Assembly: GCF_020708045.1 (NCBI RefSeq)
Contig: NZ_JAJFES010000023.1
Coordinates: forward strand, 1 to 39,325
Reading direction: 5' to 3'
Source of the DNA: Massilia sp. IC2-278
GTDB taxonomy: Bacteria; Pseudomonadota; Gammaproteobacteria; Burkholderiales; Burkholderiaceae_D
DNA length: 39,325 nucleotides
The translations under genes and the position numbers were made by a program. Positions 24,492-35,401 of the stretch are shown piece by piece; the stretch's first letter is position 1; each line of letters begins with the position of its first letter. The notes under the pieces were generated by a model. It saw only the letters and a program-made list of their open reading frames with translations, was not told the origin of the DNA and ran no database searches.

Positions 24492-24527
24492 ACTTATCCC
24501 ATCAGTGCATTTGACTATACAATAAGG

Positions 24528-27032
<2,505 letters not shown>

Positions 27033-27119
27033 GGACTGCTTTCTCAAAAAACGGTGTATTCAGACTGCTCAGTTCGGGCCGCAACCGCATAAAGCAAGGC
27101 GCGGCCCCCGACGCGTTCC

Positions 27120-28226
27120 TTAGATACGCATCGGCATGACGACGTACTTGAAGTCGCCATTGTCGGGAATCGAGATCAGGGCCGACGAATTCGAATCGCC
27201 CAGGGCGATGTTCACCTGGTCGCACTTCAGGTTGTTCAGCACGTCGAGCAGGTAGGTGACGTTGAAACCGATGTCGATGGCATCGCCGCCGTAGTCGATT
27301 TCCAGTTCTTCCACCGCTTCTTCCTGGTCGGCGTTGGTCGAGCTGATCTTCATGCTGCCCGGGGTGATGATGCAGCGCACGCCCTTGAACTTATCGCTGG
27401 TCATGATCGCGGCGCGCTGAAGCGAGCGCAGCAGTTCGTCGCGGCTGATCGTGAAGTCGTTCTTGTAGCCCTTCGGGATCACGCGGGTGTAGTCAGGGAA
27501 CTTGCCCTCAACCAGCTTCGACACCAGCTCGATGTCGGCGAAGGTGAGTTTCACCTGCGAGGCGGCGATGTCCAGCTGGACGGTCTCGTCGCTTTCTTCC
27601 AGCAGGCGCTGCAGTTCGATGATGGTCTTGCGCGGGATGATGACTTCCTGGCGCTCGAAGGTCTGCTCGGCTTCGACCTGGCTGAAGGCCAGGCGGTGGC
27701 CGTCGGTGGCAACGGCGATCACCTTGTTACCGTCCAGCACCAGCAACAGGCCGTTCAGGTAGTAGCGGATGTCTTGCTGGGCCATCGCGAAGTGCACCAT
27801 GTTGAACAGGTGCTTCAGCGTTTTCTGCGGCAAGGTAACCGAGGCGTTGTGGCTTTCCGCGACCGAGACGGTCGGGAATTCCTCAGCGGCCAGGGTCTGC
27901 AGCGCGAAGCGCGACTTGCCGCTCTGCACAGCCAGGCGCTTGTTGGCCAGGGTCATGGTCACGTCGCCGGATTCCGGCAGCGCGCGCAGGATGTCCAGCA
28001 GCTTGCGTGCAGCCACGGTGGTGCCGGTCACGTCCGGGCCGGAGCCGATGTTGGCATGCGTGGTGATCTGCACTTCGGTGTCGGTTGACAGGAAGGAAAC
28101 GCTCTCGCCGTCCTTGCGGATGAGGATATTGGCCAGAATCGGCATGGTGTGCCGACGCTCGACAATACCGCTCACGATCTGCAGTGGCCGGAGAAGCGTG
28201 TCTCGGGTGGTTTTGACCAGTTGCAT
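27120..28226 (-). CDS. dnaN: DNA polymerase III beta subunit (sliding clamp)
   Basis: This 368-residue processivity clamp encircles DNA and tethers polymerase III. Three similar clamp domains are recognisable, beginning MQLVKTTRDTLLRPLQIVSGIVERRHTMPILANIL and ending in the conserved VMPMRI. It lies 100 bp downstream of dnaA and 87 bp upstream of gyrB, the canonical arrangement. No anomalies are seen. Confidence 0.98.
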   Translation of the reverse strand: MQLVKTTRDTLLRPLQIVSGIVERRHTMPILANILIRKDGESVSFLSTDTEVQITTHANIGSGPDVTGTTVAARKLLDILRALPESGDVTMTLANKRLAVQSGKSRFALQTLAAEEFPTVSVAESHNASVTLPQKTLKHLFNMVHFAMAQQDIRYYLNGLLLVLDGNKVIAVATDGHRLAFSQVEAEQTFERQEVIIPRKTIIELQRLLEESDETVQLDIAASQVKLTFADIELVSKLVEGKFPDYTRVIPKGYKNDFTISRDELLRSLQRAAIMTSDKFKGVRCIITPGSMKISSTNADQEEAVEELEIDYGGDAIDIGFNVTYLLDVLNNLKCDQVNIALGDSNSSALISIPDNGDFKYVVMPMRI

Positions 28227-28326
28227 AGTTATCCTCGGATAAGTGTTAATACAGTGAAATTGTTGCTACAGCACTATTTTGCCGTGTGCCGGGGTGGAAC
28301 GCCAGCCCCGGCGGTGGACGGCTGGA

Positions 28327-29724
28327 TCAACCCTTCAGGGTCTGCTCCAGCACGTGCAATTCGTGGTTGCATTCGGCATTCTTCTGGCGGTCGCTAGCGA
28401 TCTTGCGCACCGCGTGCAGCACGGTGGTATGGTCCCGCCCGCCGAAGAGTTCGCCGATTTCCGGCAGACTCTTTTGCGTCAGTTCCTTCGCCAGGTACAT
28501 GGCAATCTGGCGCGGACGGGCGATGTTGGCCGGGCGGCGCTTCGAGTACATGTCGGCGACCTTGATGTTGAAGAAGTCGGCCACCGTCTTCTGGATGTTT
28601 TCCACGGAAATCTGACGGTTCTGCACCGACAGCAAGTCCTTCAGCGCTTCTTTCACGATGTCGATCGTGATGTCCTTGCCGTGGAAACGCGAGTAGGCCA
28701 GGATCTTGCGCAGCGCGCCTTCCAGCTCGCGCACGTTCGAGCGCAAATGTTTCGCTACGAAGAACGCCACGTCATCCGACAGGACCACGCCTTCGGACTG
28801 CGCTTTTTTCAGCAGGATCGCCACGCGCATTTCCAGTTCCGGCGGCTCGATCGCCACCGTCAGGCCGGAGTCGAAGCGCGAGATCAGGCGATCGTCCATG
28901 CCGGTGATCTCTTTCGGATAGGTATCCGAGGTGATGATGATCTGCTTTTTCGCCGCGATCAGGGCCTCGAACGCATAGAAGAACTCTTCCTGCGTGCGGC
29001 TCTTGCCACCGAAGAATTGAATATCGTCGATCAGCAGCATGTCGAGCGAGTGGTAGTAGTGCTTGAAGTCGTCGAAGCCCTTGCGTTGATAGGCGGTGAC
29101 GACGTCGCGCACGTACTGCTCGGCGTGGATATAGCGGATGCGCGCGCCCGGGTTGTCGACCATCACCTGGTTGCCGATCGCGTGGATCAAGTGGGTTTTA
29201 CCGAGGCCGACGCCGCCATAGAAGAACAGCGGGTTGTACGACACGCCCGGGTTGTTCGCCACCTGGATCGCGGCGGCGCGCGCCAGCTGGTTGGCCTTAC
29301 CGGTCACGAAGCTGTCGAAGGTCAGGTCCGGGTTGATGCGGCTTTGCTCGCGCTTCGGCGAATTGGCGATGTTCAGGTTTGCCTGCGGCTCGATGCTTTG
29401 CACCGGTACCGACGGACGCAATTCTCCCGGCATCGGGGAATTGTCCGGGGCCGGGCGCACCTCGGCCGGCTTTTTCGGGGCGTTGTTCGGGTCGAGCACG
29501 AATTGCACCTCGACCGGCGCTTCCCAGAACTGGCAGGCGAGGGCGGTGATGCGGTTGGCGAACTGCGTCTTAACCCAGTCGAGCTTGAAGCGGTTCGGCG
29601 CCGCAATGCGCAGCTTGCCGTCCTCGTAGTCGAGCACGACGAGCGGTTTGATCCATGCGCTATATTGTTGCGGCGTCAGCTCGAGCTCCAGCTGCGCGGA
29701 AGCGGTCTGCCAAAAGTTATCCAT
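28327..29724 (-). CDS. dnaA: Chromosomal replication initiator DnaA
   Basis: DnaA is the AAA+ initiator that binds DnaA boxes and opens oriC. Domain I is at ~1-85 (FWQTASAQLELELTPQQYSAW), followed by a Pro-rich variable domain II (~90-150). The AAA+ domain III has Walker A GGVGLGKTHL and Walker B MLLIDDIQFFGG. Domain IV carries the signature GGRDHTTVLHAVRKI. ATG 29724 gives 465 residues. The start overlaps a TTATCCATT box-like sequence, fitting autoregulation. It is divergent from rpmH across the origin region. Confidence 0.98.
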   Translation of the reverse strand: MDNFWQTASAQLELELTPQQYSAWIKPLVVLDYEDGKLRIAAPNRFKLDWVKTQFANRITALACQFWEAPVEVQFVLDPNNAPKKPAEVRPAPDNSPMPGELRPSVPVQSIEPQANLNIANSPKREQSRINPDLTFDSFVTGKANQLARAAAIQVANNPGVSYNPLFFYGGVGLGKTHLIHAIGNQVMVDNPGARIRYIHAEQYVRDVVTAYQRKGFDDFKHYYHSLDMLLIDDIQFFGGKSRTQEEFFYAFEALIAAKKQIIITSDTYPKEITGMDDRLISRFDSGLTVAIEPPELEMRVAILLKKAQSEGVVLSDDVAFFVAKHLRSNVRELEGALRKILAYSRFHGKDITIDIVKEALKDLLSVQNRQISVENIQKTVADFFNIKVADMYSKRRPANIARPRQIAMYLAKELTQKSLPEIGELFGGRDHTTVLHAVRKIASDRQKNAECNHELHVLEQTLKG

Positions 29725-29900
29725 TGTGTGCGGCTTAGTGATACGTAACACGCTATTTTACCTGTCTTCGCGAAGGTTATCCACAGGTGAGCCACAGATT
29801 TTCGTGACGGGCTGGGGATAAATGCAAAGTTATCACCAACCGTCGAAAACAACAGGCTTCTTGACAGGGGGTTGTCAAGTAGGGTCTAATTCAGGGTTCC
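29716..29900. other. Putative oriC (dnaA-rpmH intergenic region)
   Basis: A consensus DnaA box TTATCCACA lies at 29777-29785, with a TTATCCCCA on the minus strand at 29813-29821, a TTATCACCA at 29830-29838 and a TTATCCATT at 29716-29724. Gene context (dnaA-dnaN-gyrB diverging from rpmH-rnpA) is the classic origin location. A strongly AT-rich unwinding element is not obvious; the AT-richest stretch is 30031-30057. The remainder of 29725-30062 is rpmH promoter and leader. Confidence 0.7.
29861..29890 (+). promoter_or_regulatory. Sigma-70 promoter of the rpmH operon
   Basis: A perfect -35 TTGACA (29861-29866), an 18-bp spacer and -10 TCTAAT (29885-29890) lie 172 bp upstream of rpmH. The -35 sits within an inverted repeat, CTTGACA (29860-29866) and TGTCAAG (29873-29879), which might serve as an operator or simply be part of the origin. 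Confidence 0.6.
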
Positions 29901-30062
29901 CTGTCCGCCCGCCTGCTCAGCCTTCGTTTGATGGTCGAGAAATGCACGGACTAGCTGTGGCGTGACGCTGGCTTAACGAAGCGAACTGTCATTGGCGCCG
30001 ATTCCTGACGAACAGACGTCAGACCCGATTTTGCATACTTATTTGCTTTAAGCGAGACCACC

Positions 30063-30197
30063 ATGAAACGTACTTACCAACCTTCCGTCGTTCGTCGCAA
30101 GCGCACGCACGGCTTCCGCGCACGTATGGCTACCCGTGGTGGCCGTCAGGTTCTGAACGCACGCCGCGCCAAGGGCCGCAAGCGTCTGGCTGTCTAA
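30063..30197 (+). CDS. rpmH: 50S ribosomal protein L34
   Basis: This 44-residue, very basic protein of the large ribosomal subunit begins MKRTYQPSVVRRKRTHGFR and ends KGRKRLAV, a near-universal sequence. It is first in rpmH-rnpA-yidD-yidC, divergent from dnaA, and 28 bp upstream of rnpA. Confidence 0.98.
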   Translation: MKRTYQPSVVRRKRTHGFRARMATRGGRQVLNARRAKGRKRLAV

Positions 30198-30225
30198 GCC
30201 AGCCGCACCAGCTGACCGCGGTCAC

Positions 30226-30666
30226 ATGACAGGCGAAGGTTCGCACGACTTCGCGCGCGCTCGGCGCATTCTGAAAACGGATGAATTTTCATCCGTTTTT
30301 CGTTTGCGGCCCACGCAAAAATCCGCGCATTTCGTGCTCTATACCCGGCCCAGCCCGCTGCCGCATGCGCGGCTGGGCATCGTTGCGGCCAAGCGTTTCG
30401 CGCCGCGCGCGGTGACCCGGAATACCATCAAGCGCATCACGCGCGAGCTGTTCCGTACCAGCCAGATCCAGTCGGTCGACTGCATCGTGCGCCTGGCGCG
30501 TCCGGTGAACACCAAGCAAGGCCCCGCGACCAACAGCGCCCTGAAGCGCCTGTTGCACGCGGAATTGTCGCGCCTGCTCGCTTCGCAGCGTCCGCGCAAG
30601 CCGGCGCCGCCGGCGAAAGTGGCGGCTCCTCCGGCTGCCGTGCAGCCGTCGCCGTCCTCGCCATGA
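30226..30666 (+). CDS. rnpA: Ribonuclease P protein component
   Basis: RnpA is the protein cofactor of RNase P, which matures tRNA 5' ends. It shows the conserved LKTDEFSSVFR, the aromatic substrate-contact strand HFVLYTR, LGIVAAKRFAPRAVTRN and the RNR-type helix RNTIKRITRELFR. At 146 residues it is longer than usual (~120) because of a disordered Pro/Ala tail (~122-146), common in this lineage. The stop overlaps the yidD start as ATGA. Confidence 0.95.
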   Translation: MTGEGSHDFARARRILKTDEFSSVFRLRPTQKSAHFVLYTRPSPLPHARLGIVAAKRFAPRAVTRNTIKRITRELFRTSQIQSVDCIVRLARPVNTKQGPATNSALKRLLHAELSRLLASQRPRKPAPPAKVAAPPAAVQPSPSSP

Positions 30667-30923
30667 AAATCCTGCTCATCTGGATCGTGCGAGCCTACCG
30701 GCTCGTGCTGTCCCCGATGCTCGGGCAGAACTGCCGTTTCTATCCTTCCTGTTCCTGCTATGCCATCGAGGCGCTCCAGACCCATGGTGCGCTGCGCGGC
30801 AGCTGGCTGACGGTGCGCCGCCTCGGTCGCTGCCATCCCTGGAACGCGGGCGGGCATGACCCCGTACCGCCCAAGCGGCACAAGCATTCCTCATCAGCCG
30901 CTTGCGGTTGCAACCACTCCTGA
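30663..30923 (+). CDS. yidD: Membrane protein insertion efficiency factor YidD
   Basis: This 86-residue protein helps YidC insert inner-membrane proteins. The family motif is complete: RAYRLVLSPMLGQNCRFYPSCSCYA with three clustered Cys, then HGALRGSWLTVRRLGRCHPW. The N-terminal amphipathic helix would bind the membrane. It is translationally coupled to rnpA and lies 11 bp upstream of yidC. Confidence 0.96.
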   Translation: MKILLIWIVRAYRLVLSPMLGQNCRFYPSCSCYAIEALQTHGALRGSWLTVRRLGRCHPWNAGGHDPVPPKRHKHSSSAACGCNHS

Positions 30924-30934
30924 CGAATACCTCA

Positions 30935-32590
30935 ATGGAAATCAACAAACGTACCATTCTGTGGATTGTCTTCGCCGTCTCGCTAGTCGTTCTGTGGAAC
31001 AACTGGATGGTGTCGAACGGAAAGCAGTCGATGTTCTCGCCGGCGCCGCCAGCCAAGGTCGCCGAGGCGCCAGCCAACACGCATAACACCACCGGCGTGC
31101 CGGGTGCACCGGCCCAGGCTGGCGCACCGGCTGTCCCTGGTCAGCCGGCAGCGCCCGCTCCGGTACGCGCCGAGCGCATCACGGTCACCACCAACGTGGT
31201 CAAGGCCGAAGTCGACACCCAGGGCGGCGTGATCCGCCGCCTCGAGCTGCTGCACTACCCGGACCACTTCGATAAGACCAAGAACCAGGTCCTGTTCGAC
31301 GTCGCCGGCAACAACACCTACCTGGGCCAGACCGGCCTGATCGGTACGACCCCGGCCGGCGTGCTGCCGAACCACAACACGGTTTTCGTGGCCAAGCCTC
31401 TCAACAAGAGCAACGGCCAGGTGCAACTGGTGCTCGAAGCCGAGCAGGCCGGCGTGCGCCTGACCAAGACCTTTACGTTCAAGGACGGCGACTACGTCAT
31501 CGACGTGCGCCACGACGTGACCAACCTGACGGCCGCGCCGGTCCAGCCAGCCCTGTACCTGCAGCTCCAGCACGACGGCAACAAGCCGCCTGGCGATTCC
31601 TGGTTCACCCCGAGCTTCACCGGCCCGACCCTGTGGACCCCGGAAGACAAGTACCAGAAGCTGAGCTTCGAGAACATCGAGAAGAACAAGGCCGAGCACT
31701 CGACCAAGTCGAACGGCGGCTGGGTGGCGATTTCGCAGCACTTCTTCGTGTCGGCCTTCATTCCGGCCGATAACACCGCGCGCGATATCTACACCAAGAA
31801 GCTGGCGACCAACATGTACGCCATCGGCACCACCCAGTCGCTGGGCAGCGTGGCGCCGGGCGCCACCGTCTCGAACACCGCGCGCCTGTATTCGGGCCCG
31901 CAGGACGAGAAGAAACTGGAAACCATCACCCCGGGCCTGGAGCTGGTGAAGGACTACGGCATGTTCGCTATCATCGCCAAGCCGCTGTTCTGGATCATGG
32001 ACCACATCCACCAGCTGCTCGGCAACTGGGGCTGGACCATCATCGCCTTTACCATCCTGATCAAGCTGGCCTTCTTCCCGCTGTCGGCCGCCGGCTACCG
32101 CAGCATGGCCAAGATGCGCGTGGTCACGCCGAAGATGCAGGCGATCCGCGAACGCTACAAGGCCGACCCGGTCAAGATGCAGCAGGCCACGATGGAGCTG
32201 TACAAGGCCGAGAAGATCAACCCGCTGGGCGGCTGCCTGCCGATCCTGATCCAGATGCCGGTCTTCCTGGCGCTGTACTACGTGCTGCAGGCCTCGGTCG
32301 AGATGCGCGGCGCGCCGTGGATCGGCTGGATCACCGACCTGACCCAGCCTGACCCGTGGTTCATCCTTCCGGTGCTGTACGCGATCTCGATGTTCGTCAC
32401 CGCCAAGCTGAACCCGCAGCCGGCCGACCCGATGCAGGCGAAGATGATGCTGTTCATGCCGCTGGCGTTCTCGGTCATGTTCGTGTTCTTCCCGTCGGGC
32501 CTGGTCCTGTACTGGGTGGTCAACAACCTGGTGTCGATCGCGCAGCAGTGGGTTATTACCAAGAAGCTCGCACCTGCGACCATGAAGTAA
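30935..32590 (+). CDS. yidC: Membrane protein insertase YidC
   Basis: YidC inserts and folds inner-membrane proteins alone or with Sec. It has an N-terminal TM (~6-22), a Pro/Ala linker, a large periplasmic beta-sandwich domain (~60-345), and then the conserved five-TM core starting at ISK-like KPLFWIMDHIHQLLGNWGW with AGYRSMAKMR and the cytosolic hairpin. The 551-residue length is typical of Gram-negatives. ATG 30935 (MEINKRTILW) is preferred to a start at 30902 because the family begins there. Confidence 0.97.
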   Translation: MEINKRTILWIVFAVSLVVLWNNWMVSNGKQSMFSPAPPAKVAEAPANTHNTTGVPGAPAQAGAPAVPGQPAAPAPVRAERITVTTNVVKAEVDTQGGVIRRLELLHYPDHFDKTKNQVLFDVAGNNTYLGQTGLIGTTPAGVLPNHNTVFVAKPLNKSNGQVQLVLEAEQAGVRLTKTFTFKDGDYVIDVRHDVTNLTAAPVQPALYLQLQHDGNKPPGDSWFTPSFTGPTLWTPEDKYQKLSFENIEKNKAEHSTKSNGGWVAISQHFFVSAFIPADNTARDIYTKKLATNMYAIGTTQSLGSVAPGATVSNTARLYSGPQDEKKLETITPGLELVKDYGMFAIIAKPLFWIMDHIHQLLGNWGWTIIAFTILIKLAFFPLSAAGYRSMAKMRVVTPKMQAIRERYKADPVKMQQATMELYKAEKINPLGGCLPILIQMPVFLALYYVLQASVEMRGAPWIGWITDLTQPDPWFILPVLYAISMFVTAKLNPQPADPMQAKMMLFMPLAFSVMFVFFPSGLVLYWVVNNLVSIAQQWVITKKLAPATMK

Positions 32591-32609
32591 GCCAAGCGCT
32601 TTCTTTCCA

Positions 32610-32638
32610 AAAAGCCCGTGCACGTCACGGGCTTTTTT
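32610..32638 (+). terminator. Rho-independent terminator after yidC
   Basis: AGCCCGTG (32613-32620), a CACGT loop and CACGGGCT (32626-32633) form an 8-bp stem followed by a seven-T run. It ends the rpmH-yidC transcript 20-50 bp past the stop and just before the mnmE start at 32658, implying that mnmE has its own promoter or relies on read-through. Confidence 0.9.
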
Positions 32639-32657
32639 TATCCATTACAATTTCCGC

Positions 32658-34037
32658 ATGAAGCTTGATACCTCTCCCATTGCCGCCATTGCCACCGCAC
32701 CAGGACGCGGCGGCATCGGCGTGGTCCGCGCCTCGGGCAAGTCGCTCGGGCCGCTGATCGAATCGCTGTTCCCCGGCACCACGCTGGCGCCGCGCAACGC
32801 CACCTACATCCCCTTCAAAGCCGGCGACGGCACGGTGCTCGACCAGGGCCTGGCCCTGTACTTCAAGGCGCCGCATTCGTATACGGGCGAAGACGTGCTG
32901 GAACTGCAGGGCCACGGCGGCCCGGTCGTCTTGCAGATGCTGCTGGCGCGCGTGCTGGAAGCCGGGGCCGAGCACGGCCTGCGCCTGGCCGAGCCGGGCG
33001 AATTCACGCGCCGCGCCTACCTCAACGACAAGCTCGACCTGGCCCAGGCCGAAGCCGTGGCCGATCTGATCGACGCCTCGACCGAAGCGGCGGCCAAGTC
33101 CGCCTCGCAGTCGCTGTCGGGCGCGTTCTCGCAAGTCGTGCACCGGCTGGTCGAGCAGACCATCAATTTGCGCATGCTGGTCGAGGCCACGCTGGACTTC
33201 CCGGAAGAGGAAATCGACTTCCTGGAAAAATCGAACGCGCGCGGGCAGCTGGCCGGTATCGTCGAGTCGCTCGAGCACGTGTTCCGCCAGGCAGCGCAGG
33301 GCGCGCTCTTGCGTGAGGGGCTGAACGTGGTGCTGGTGGGGCAGCCGAACGTGGGCAAGTCTTCACTGTTGAACGCGCTGGCCGGAGCGGAAGTCGCCAT
33401 CGTCACGCCGATCGCCGGCACCACCCGCGACAAGGTGAGCGAAACCATCCAGATCGAGGGCATTCCGCTGAATATCATCGACACGGCCGGTATCCGCGCC
33501 ATCGACGAAGGCATCGACGTGGTCGAGCGCATCGGTATCGAGCGCACCTGGGGCGAAGTCGGCAAGGCCGATGTGATCCTGCACCTGCTCGATGCCAGCC
33601 TGGGGCCGAGCGCGGCCGACGAGGCGATTGTCGCCGCCTTCCCCGAGGGCGTGCCGGTGCTGCGCATCTGGAACAAGATCGACTTGTCCGGGCATCGCGC
33701 GGCGGTGGAAGGGGCGGCGGATGCCACCCACATTTATCTCTCGGCGAACGAGAAGACCGGCATCGACTTGCTGCGCGCGGAACTGCTGCGCATTGCGGGC
33801 TGGCAGCAGACCGGCGAGTCGCTGTACCTGGCGCGCGAGCGGCATTTGATTGCCCTGCGCGCGGCGCGTGCGCACCTGGACGTGGCGGGGCAGCATGCTG
33901 CGCAGGATGACCAGTCGCTGGATCTGTTTGCCGAAGAGTTGAGGTTGGCGCAGGATCAGCTGTCGAGCATTACCGGGGAATTTACGCCGGATGATTTGCT
34001 CGGGGTGATCTTCAGCCGGTTCTGTATCGGTAAGTAA
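32658..34037 (+). CDS. mnmE: tRNA modification GTPase MnmE
   Basis: With MnmG it forms the cmnm5/nm5 modification at wobble U34 of certain tRNAs. The N-terminal folate-binding domain begins IAAIATAPGRGGIGVVR. The G domain is complete, with GQPNVGKSS, GTTRD, DTAGI, NKID and a SANEKTG loop. The invariant C-terminal CIGK is present. At 459 residues it is normal. The usual mnmG-rsmG-parAB genes do not follow within this window. Confidence 0.97.
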   Translation: MKLDTSPIAAIATAPGRGGIGVVRASGKSLGPLIESLFPGTTLAPRNATYIPFKAGDGTVLDQGLALYFKAPHSYTGEDVLELQGHGGPVVLQMLLARVLEAGAEHGLRLAEPGEFTRRAYLNDKLDLAQAEAVADLIDASTEAAAKSASQSLSGAFSQVVHRLVEQTINLRMLVEATLDFPEEEIDFLEKSNARGQLAGIVESLEHVFRQAAQGALLREGLNVVLVGQPNVGKSSLLNALAGAEVAIVTPIAGTTRDKVSETIQIEGIPLNIIDTAGIRAIDEGIDVVERIGIERTWGEVGKADVILHLLDASLGPSAADEAIVAAFPEGVPVLRIWNKIDLSGHRAAVEGAADATHIYLSANEKTGIDLLRAELLRIAGWQQTGESLYLARERHLIALRAARAHLDVAGQHAAQDDQSLDLFAEELRLAQDQLSSITGEFTPDDLLGVIFSRFCIGK

Positions 34038-34081
34038 TCGACCTGGATCTTACGGACGACTGCGGTTGAATCTTGCCGTTC

Positions 34082-34235
34082 GTAGGGTGGGCACCTGTGC
34101 CCACGCGGTCTCACCGTTTAATCAGTTGCACCGTCATCGTCAAGCCCGTACCGTTGGACTACTGATAACGGGCATGCGCCAGACGCGCATCAAATTTCAT
34201 ACGACGTACCGCGTGGGCTCGAGAGCCCACCCTAC
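34082..34235. repeat. REP-doublet/MITE-like element 5
   Basis: The outer ends GTAGGGTGGG (34082-34091) and CCCACCCTAC (34226-34235) are a perfect 10-bp inverted repeat. The left arm holds GGGCACCTGTGCCC and the right arm a variant, GGGCTCGAGAGCCC. The interior contains a GGCATGCGCCAGACGCGCAT segment faintly like elements 3 and 4. It lies between mnmE and the DUF1439 gene and ends 20 bp before the latter's start. Confidence 0.7.
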
Positions 34236-34255
34236 AACTACAACAAGGAACTACT

Positions 34256-34822
34256 GTGACCATCACCCGCCGCCGATTGTTGACCAGCTTTGCCGCCGTC
34301 TCCGGCGCCGTCCTGCTCTCTTCCTGCGCCAGCATGCTCGGCCCGCGCGAAGTCGACTTGCCGCTGTCGAAACTCCAGGCCAGCCTCGACCGCCGCTTCC
34401 CCATGGACAACCGCATGCTGGAACTGTTCGACGTGCGCCTGTCGCGTCCGCAGCTGGCCGTCCACGAAGGCGACCGCGTCTCGCTCAGTGTCGACGCCAC
34501 CGTGGCCCAGTCCTTCCTGCGCCAGCCCCTGGCCGGCAGCCTGGCCTTCTCCGGCCGCCTGTATATCGACGCGGCCCGCAGCGGCGTCTTCATGGCCGAG
34601 CCGCGCATCGAGCGCTTCGAGATCAGGGGGATCGACCCATCCGTGCAGCGCCAGCTGGCGCGCGCCGCGAACGGGCTGATGGACAAGGTCGTGCTCGACA
34701 TTCCGGTCTACACCTTCCGCAGCGAAGACCTGCGCTTTGCCGGCGTGCAGTACGTCCCCACCCGCATCGTGACCACGGCGAACGGCTTGCGCGTCTCGAT
34801 CGAACCCGAGCCGAAGCGCTGA
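34256..34822 (+). CDS. DUF1439 lipoprotein
   Basis: This 188-residue predicted lipoprotein has signal peptide RRRLLTSFAAVSGAVLLSSC with lipobox LSSC. The remainder follows the DUF1439 pattern, a tubular lipid-binding-like beta-rich fold: VDLPLSKLQASLDRRFP, LFDVRLSRPQLAV, and VYTFRSEDLRFAGVQYVPT. The family, like E. coli YceB, is of unknown function and probably sits in the periplasm, possibly binding lipids. The start is GTG 34256, directly after repeat element 5, which leaves little room for its own promoter outside the repeat. Confidence 0.85.
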   Translation: MTITRRRLLTSFAAVSGAVLLSSCASMLGPREVDLPLSKLQASLDRRFPMDNRMLELFDVRLSRPQLAVHEGDRVSLSVDATVAQSFLRQPLAGSLAFSGRLYIDAARSGVFMAEPRIERFEIRGIDPSVQRQLARAANGLMDKVVLDIPVYTFRSEDLRFAGVQYVPTRIVTTANGLRVSIEPEPKR

Positions 34823-35175
34823 ACGCCGTTACAAAATTTCCTCCCTAAAAGCAGCGCGCACGATTGGAATCGTGCTGAAATTGTTGTCAATACTGCTATG
34901 ATTTCCGCAGCTGGCAACGCTGCCGCGTCCAGCGTTCACGGAAAACGACAAGGTGTTGTTCTGTTGCCGCAACAACGAAAGTCGGTCGTGGATGACATTG
35001 CAGAGGCGCCGGGTTCGGCGCACACTGGCTTATCAAAACGGCTGTTGCGGTCTTGCGGAACACACTGCCAAGCAGGTACCTGGCCAGACGAACGGATTGC
35101 GTTTTGTCATGCCTGGAATGTTCCGCTGAAGTAATCTTGCTCTACGGATTGACGTGCTGCTGGTTGGAGGTGATC
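34823..35175 (+). other. Gene-free leader upstream of the zinc-finger gene
   Basis: No convincing coding sequence is visible in this 353-bp stretch. It contains a TATGAT string at 34897 without a good -35, and a small hairpin TGTTG-CCG-CAACA (34962-34974). It may be a long 5' untranslated region of the gene at 35176 or hold a small RNA; neither can be shown. Confidence 0.35.
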
Positions 35176-35388
35176 TTGGAAACGATACAAGAAAGTTTGA
35201 CTGGCGAAACCGCAATGGCCGAACCCATGGTTGCAGCGGCGGCAGCCGCACAAGCCAGGCCCACGCGCCTGAGCTTGCCGCCCAAGGGTTCCTGCTGGTA
35301 TTGCGAAAAGCCGCTCGACAGCGTACGCCGTTTCTGCGGCAAGACCTGCACCGACTCCTTCGACGAAGAAGCCGAGTACACGCGCTGA
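35176..35388 (+). CDS. Small zinc-ribbon protein
   Basis: This ~70-residue protein ends in a treble-clef/zinc-ribbon-like segment SCWYCEKPLDSVRRFCGKTC, with CxxC and CxxxC as four likely Zn ligands, preceded by an Ala-rich linker. I place the start at TTG 35176 because GGAGGTGATC, complementary over ten bases to the 3' end of 16S rRNA, ends immediately upstream (GGAGG five bases before the codon). ATG 35215 has no comparable ribosome site. Similar short proteins are common in Burkholderiales; the function is unknown. It converges with the Hpt gene 13 bp away. Confidence 0.72.
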   Translation: METIQESLTGETAMAEPMVAAAAAAQARPTRLSLPPKGSCWYCEKPLDSVRRFCGKTCTDSFDEEAEYTR

Positions 35389-35401
35389 TAGTCGCGCCTG
35401 T

